Part shown: piece after piece, positions 8,623 to 12,516 of the stretch
How positions within the stretch are numbered: the stretch's first letter is position 1
Layout: every line of letters starts with the position of its first letter
Source of the DNA: Chrysochromulina parva
Lineage: Eukaryota; Haptophyta; Prymnesiales; Chrysochromulinaceae
NCBI GenBank assembly: GCA_002887195.1
Contig: PJAB01001742.1
Location: forward strand, 1-12,516
DNA: 12,516 bases
Reading direction: 5' to 3'
The notes under the pieces: generated by a model
The model's input: the letters and a program-made list of their open reading frames with translations, nothing else
What the model was told of the DNA's origin: nothing
The model's database searches: none
Made by a program: the position numbers and the translations under genes

Positions 8623-10268
8623 ATGTTGGGACACGCTCAGTTGCTATGCCTGTGGCTGCTGCCCACCACGGCACTTCATTTTGCCGTGCCCGGCCGAAGC
8701 GGCTGCAGCGGCTGCATCATCCGTCGTCGCTCGCCGCCAGCGGCCATGGCCGCCTTTGGCGCAGAGACCATCAACGTGGAGTCCGGTGCGAAGTGCTATC
8801 TCGTCGGCGCGGTAGTCAAACGCGACCGATACAAGACGCTAGTCAATTCGTGGGGTATCGATGACTCCCTTGACGAGCTGCAGCGGCTCTGCGAGACGGC
8901 GGGTCTCGAGGTGCTTGGCCGCGACTACCAAACGCTTCAGCACCCGTCACCTTCGACCTTCATTGGGCAAGGCAAGCTCGACGAGATCGCGGCTTTGGTG
9001 AAATCGATGCGCGTGAGCACAGTCATCTTCGACGAGGAGCTCACGCCGGCCCAGGGCCGTAACATCCAGAACGTGCTCACCGAGGCATGCGGCGAGCAGG
9101 TGCAGGTCCTCGATCGGACAATGCTCATCCTCGTCATCTTTTCGCAGCGCGCGCGCACGAGCGAGGCCAAGCTGCAAGTGGCTGCGGCGCAGATGAAGTA
9201 CATGCTGCCGCGTCTCAAGTTCTTCCTCACGCAAGGTGCGGGTATGGATGCCAAGGGTGGCAGCGGCGGCGGCATGTTCCTCAAGGGCTCCGGTGAGACC
9301 CAACTAGAGGAGGATCGCCGACTCTTTCGCAAGCAGCTCGGTAAGATTGAGGACGATCTGGCGGCGGTGCAGGCGCAGCGCGACATGCTGCGCGCCAAGC
9401 GGCGCGAGGGCGATCGGCGCCCCGTCGTCGCCATCGTTGGGTACACGAACGCAGGCAAGTCCACGCTGCTCAACACCCTCTGTGGCTCCCAGGAGGTGTA
9501 TGCGGACGATTTGCTGTTTGCGACGCTCGACCCGACGAGCAGACTACACGCGCTGCCCGGCGGCAAGGAGGTGCTGCTCACGGACACGGTCGGCTTCATC
9601 CAGAAGCTGCCCACCAAGCTCGTCGCCGCATTCCGCGCCACGCTCGATGAGCTTGTCGATGCCACCTTGCTCGTGCACGTGGTCGACGCCTCCTCAGAGA
9701 TCGCCGTACAGCAGGTGCGCTCTGTCCAGGGCATCGTCAAAGAGCTCGAGGCGAGCGGCAAGCCACAGATCCTCGTGCTCAACAAGGCTGATGCCGTCGG
9801 TGCCGACCCGACGCTGGCGGCTCGTGCTGCGTCGACCGACTGGCTCCACCTGGACGGCGACGTGACGCCGTGCGCGGTGCTCGCCATCCCGCTGAGTGCC
9901 TCTGATGACACTGCGGGTGCTCGCCATCCTGCTGAGTGCCTCTGATGACACTGCAGGTGCTCGCCATCTCGGCCCGCGATGGACGAAACCTCGATAAGCT
10001 CCGGAAGGAGATCGAGGCGGTTCTCGTGCGGATGTCCATCCAGGTCGAGTGCGTTCTCCCCTACGCCGAGGCCGCGCTCCTCGCCGAGGTCCATAAGACA
10101 GGCACCATCAGTACAGAGGAGTACGTGGATAAAGGCACGCGTCTCGTAGCCGCCGTGCCACTCTCACTACGGAACCGCCTCGAGAAGGCATGCGTCACCG
10201 CCGCGACGCCCTTCAGCGCCGCGGACGTTACGGCCAAGGAACCGGTCAAGAGCCCTTCGGCACCTTGA
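8623..10268 (+). CDS. hflX: HflX-type GTPase, probably organellar (exons 8623-9876 and 9957-10268)
   Basis: HflX binds ribosomes, and in bacteria it splits stalled 70S ribosomes. Plants have an organellar homologue. The spliced protein is about 521 aa. The HflX N-domain is seen as FIGQGKLDEIAAL and FDEELTPAQGRNIQ, then the family signature GETQLEEDRR (224-233). The G domain has GYTNAGKST (G1, 273-281), FATLDPT (G2), DTVGF (G3, from 321), NKAD (G4, 387-390) and SAR (G5, about 423-425), the last encoded just after the intron. The first ATG in the frame is 8623. It gives a hydrophobic leader (LLCLWLLPTTALHF) then AVPGRSG and RRRS, like a signal peptide plus transit peptide with a Phe near the cleavage site. 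Plastid targeting is inferred. Another ATG at 8746 would give a cytosolic form. Confidence 0.93.
9877..9956 (+). other. Intron of the HflX gene (80 bp) made of two 40-bp tandem copies
   Basis: The intron consists of two 40-bp units (9877-9916 and 9917-9956, differing at 2 positions). Each starts GTGCTCGCCATC, which is also the first 12 bases of exon 2 (9957-9968). Only the second unit ends in CAG; the first ends in CGG. Splicing from the first GT to the last AG is phase 0 and restores TPCA|VLAISARDGRNLDKL with the G5 motif. Splicing out only one unit would shift the frame. Confidence 0.9.
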
Positions 10269-10272
10269 CCGG
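10242..10272 (+). other. Stem-loop across the HflX stop codon
   Basis: Perfect 9-bp arms CCGGTCAAG (10242-10250) and CTTGACCGG (10264-10272) flank a 13-nt loop. The TGA stop lies in the right arm. No T run follows. It could be a 3'-end or mRNA structure, or chance. Confidence 0.45.
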
Positions 10273-10404
10273 ATCAGGGCCAAACTTGCGAATTGATTCT
10301 TTCCGACTAGTAATTCAACCGTAATGTAGCCTACATCTCGCCATAGCACGCGGATAGCTGAGAAGCAAGAACAAACAACAGAGGTGCAAACCCTATTCAC
10401 AGCG

Positions 10405-10721
10405 ATGGTTACATTTCACAGGAGCAAAGCGCGAGGAGCAGTGTCGCTGCCTCTACGCGCTCCGTCGCTCGCCGTGCTCAACGTGGCGTCGGTGCGATCG
10501 CTGCACGCGCACACCGCACCGCCCTCGCACACGGAATCCATCGAGTCCGCTCAGGTGCTTTCCTCCATGGTGCCCTGCTGGCATTCCGGGAGCACACAGC
10601 GTCTCCCTTTGTCTCTCTCATGACTGTGATTTTTCCGCGTGCCTTTCCGCAGTCGCGCGCCGCCGCCGACCAGTACGCCTCCCTCCTCTCCACCCCCGCG
10701 CGCTTCACTGCCCAATCCTGA
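10405..10721 (+). CDS. Possible small spliced ORF (exons 10405-10554 and 10653-10721), unrecognised
   Basis: An ATG at 10405 opens a frame rich in Arg, Ser, Ala and Leu (HRSKARGAVSLPLRAPS), like a mitochondrial presequence. A candidate intron has donor CTCAG|GTGCTT at 10555 and acceptor TTTCCGCAG at 10652 after a pyrimidine-rich tract. Removing it keeps phase 0 and gives a 72-residue protein ending in SRAAADQYASLLSTPARF. I do not recognise it. It may equally be non-coding sequence between HflX and the WD40 gene. Confidence 0.25.
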
Positions 10722-10945
10722 GGCCCCGAGCTGGGCTGCCTCTCTCGAGCGGAGGGCATGCGACTCTCCGTTCGCGATGAGCTTCAGAGCCACACACCGC
10801 ACACGCGATCCCCCTCATACTTCCGGCATGCTGTGGGCTGTTGCATGCCCGCGTCGAGACCCTTCAAGCGCCCCTCGAGCTTTCAGCCGCTCGTGGTCCC
10901 ATATCTCCATGCTGCCGAATTATACACACGCCTCTTGTTCGCAGG

Positions 10946-12142
10946 ATGATCTCAATGCTCATCAACTGTGTAGCGGAGAAGACGAACGCGCACAGCGGCA
11001 TCATCATGTCGGTGGCGATTTCCCCGGACGGGACCATGATTGTGTCTGGATCGTACGACAAGACGATCAAAGTCTGGGATTCGGGTGCGCCGGAGCCCTC
11101 AAAAATCGCCCCTCCTTGGCCAAAACTGACGCCATTTGGCTTGCCTTGCAGATAAACTGGAGCTGCTGAGCGAGAAGACGGACGCGCACAGCAGCTACGT
11201 CATGTCGGTGGCGTTTTCCCCAGACGGGACCAAGATTGTGTCGGGATCGTGGGACAAGACGATCAAAGTCTGGGATTCGGGTGCGCCGCGCGCCCTCAAA
11301 ATCGCCCCTCCTTGTCCAAAACTGACGCCTGTTGGCTTGTCTGGCAGATGCGCTGGGGCTGTTGAGCGAGAAGACCAACGCGCACAACAGCGTGATCATG
11401 TTGGTGGCGTTTTCCCCGGACGGAACCAAGATTGTATCGGGATCGGCTGACAAGACGATCAAAGTCTGGGATTCAGGTGCGCCGCGATCTCTCAAGTCGC
11501 CCCTCCTTGTCCAAAACTGACGCCTGTTGGCTTGTCTGACAGACGCGCTGGGGCTGTTGAGCGAGAAGACGAACGCGCACAGCAACGCCATCTCGTCGGT
11601 GGCGTTTTCGCCCGATGGCACGAAGATTGTCTCAGGATCGTACGACAAGACGATCAAAGTCTGGGATTCAGGTGCGCTGCGAGCTCAAATACACGCCCCT
11701 CCTTGGCCAAAACTGACGCCTGCCGGCTTGTCTGGCAGACAAACTGGACCTGTTGAGCGAGAAGACGAATGCGCACAGCGGCTACGGCGGCTACGTCAGG
11801 TCGGTGGCGTTTTCCCCGGACGGGACCAAGATCGTGTCGGGATCGGACGACAAGACGATCAAAGTCTGGGAAATGGTCAATTGGTCTCGCAAAGATCATA
11901 TGACGTTCAATCATACCACACAGCGATTTGTCTTGCTGCTGCTGTGGCTGAACAAATACAGCATGAAGTTTCCTGATGATGTGCTTGATCTGCTCATTGA
12001 AGCTTGCTTGAAAAGCAGGTGAGGCAGGGGTGACGGCAATTAGACGGCAACCGGGTGTCGCCATCTGATTTGTGATTTCATCAGTACTGATTTCAGCGGT
12101 CCCTCGCTGTGGGCTGTGCTGCATGCCGAGGATAGAGGATAG
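10946..12142 (+). CDS. WD40 repeat protein, one blade per exon, five blades
   Basis: Exons are 10946-11084, 11152-11280, 11348-11476, 11543-11671 and 11739 onward. Each internal exon is 129 nt (43 residues) with phase-1 introns. Each blade reads roughly [20 protein letters not shown], then [16 protein letters not shown]. After blade 5 a tail reads [13 protein letters not shown], then [20 protein letters not shown] and [11 protein letters not shown]. The gene ends at the TGA at 12020-12022 (269 aa). Alternatively, a strong donor (GCAG|GTGAGG, 12019) and an acceptor at 12084 define a sixth intron of 66 bp, leading to TAG at 12140-12142 (287 aa). The start is uncertain: CCTCTTGTTCGCAG just before 10945 looks like a splice acceptor, so more exons may lie upstream. 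WD40 propellers bind proteins. Five blades are fewer than the usual seven, so the gene may be incomplete or the product may oligomerise. Confidence 0.8.
10972..11870 (+). repeat. Tandem exon-plus-intron array, 195-196-bp period
   Basis: Introns are 11085-11151 (67 bp), 11281-11347 (67), 11477-11542 (66) and 11672-11738 (67). They start GTGCG, share CGCCCCTCCTTG and AAAACTGACGCC, and end in CAG or ACAG. They are nearly as alike as the exons. The amplified unit is therefore genomic (exon and intron together), and the copying is recent or kept uniform by gene conversion. Each intron carries an in-frame TGA in CTGACGCC, so unspliced readthrough would stop. Confidence 0.92.
12019..12084 (+). other. 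Possible last intron of the WD40 gene (66 bp)
   Basis: AAAAGCAG|GTGAGG is the best donor match in the gene, and TTGTGATTTCATCAG is a good acceptor. The 66-bp length equals that of the other introns. Splicing bypasses the TGA at 12020 and adds [18 protein letters not shown]. The alternative is simply that the gene ends at 12022. Confidence 0.4.
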
Positions 12143-12516
12143 ACACGTAGCTGTCACGCATATCGGCTCGGGATATGGGGGTCACACATCTTACCGGTAG
12201 CGAAACTGCTTACATTTCCCAGCACCCATGTTCGCCCACCCCCTTGATGCTTGAAGGGGCCCCTTGCCACACGAGTCACGACGGATCAGATGGCGACGAA
12301 GTGCGTGACCAAGCGTTACCAGCGACGGTGCAGCACCACGACGCCAGCGCGCCGCCCGAGCGCGCGGGGCCATTTTCTCGTTCGTGACGGTCAATGTGAT
12401 GAGCTTGGGGTTGGAGGGTTGATTGAGAGCATTAAGAACAGGTAACATCACGAACTGGCTGTCAGGCAGGGCCTGGGACGACGGATCTATCGGGACACCG
12501 CGAGGTGGCCACTATA
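12143..12516. other. Stretch without a supportable gene
   Basis: These 374 bp hold only short overlapping ORFs on both strands without recognisable motifs, RNA genes or clear repeats. They may be downstream sequence of the WD40 gene or run into a gene beyond the window. Confidence 0.5.

Noticed and set aside
8937..10094. Long minus-strand ORF (385 aa)
   Set aside because: It is the antisense shadow of HflX, Ser/Arg-rich without motifs, while the plus strand has all GTPase motifs.
9936..10268. Separate small gene after HflX
   Set aside because: It carries the G5 motif and C-terminal part of HflX, and phase-0 splicing at 9876/9957 joins it exactly.
8623..10268. Bacterial contamination or recent bacterial transfer for HflX
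   Set aside because: It has a spliceosomal-type intron, a targeting leader and the base composition of its neighbours.
11067..11657. Minus-strand ORF through the WD40 array
   Set aside because: It is a shadow kept open by the repeated unit; the plus strand encodes clear WD40 motifs.

Overview
The window is eukaryotic nuclear DNA, most likely from a microalga with a red-derived (complex) plastid. A haptophyte is my best guess, but nothing here fixes the lineage. It is GC-rich, its coding regions are broken by short GT-AG introns (66-236 bp), and genes lie on both strands. The HflX GTPase starts with a signal-peptide-like segment followed by an Arg/Ser-rich stretch, the bipartite form used to reach complex plastids.

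Layout. Positions 1-387 hold a 129-bp G/T-rich tandem duplication upstream of the first gene. A SET-domain protein (+, 388-4667, about 1347 aa after splicing) has one intron made almost entirely of an 11-bp minisatellite. A 484-bp gap with three short direct repeats follows. Next, convergent to it, is an iduronate-2-sulfatase-like gene (-, 6853 to 5152) with one intron and one apparent frameshift. A 196-bp divergent region with nested palindromes separates it from a (+) locus with a type II membrane-anchor ORF (7050-7238) and an SGNH/GDSL-like esterase or acyltransferase ORF (7242-8354). Then come an organellar HflX GTPase (+, 8623-10268, one intron), a weak small spliced ORF (10405-10721), and a WD40 gene (+, 10946 to 12022 or 12142) in which each blade is its own 129-nt exon separated by near-identical 66-67-nt introns. 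The last 374 bp hold no gene I can support.

The genes do not form an obvious pathway. The sulfatase and the SGNH protein are divergent neighbours and could both act on secreted or cell-surface glycans, but this is inference.

The most striking pattern concerns the introns. Each well-supported one is built from, or lies inside, tandem repeats. In two unrelated genes on opposite strands (sulfatase and HflX), the 5' end of the intron is a copy of the 5' end of the downstream exon. This is the footprint expected if introns arose by tandem duplication of coding sequence carrying a GT. The WD40 gene shows the same process on a larger scale: exon plus intron amplified at a 195-196-bp period, with amino-acid differences concentrated at the positions that usually form the binding face of WD40 propellers.
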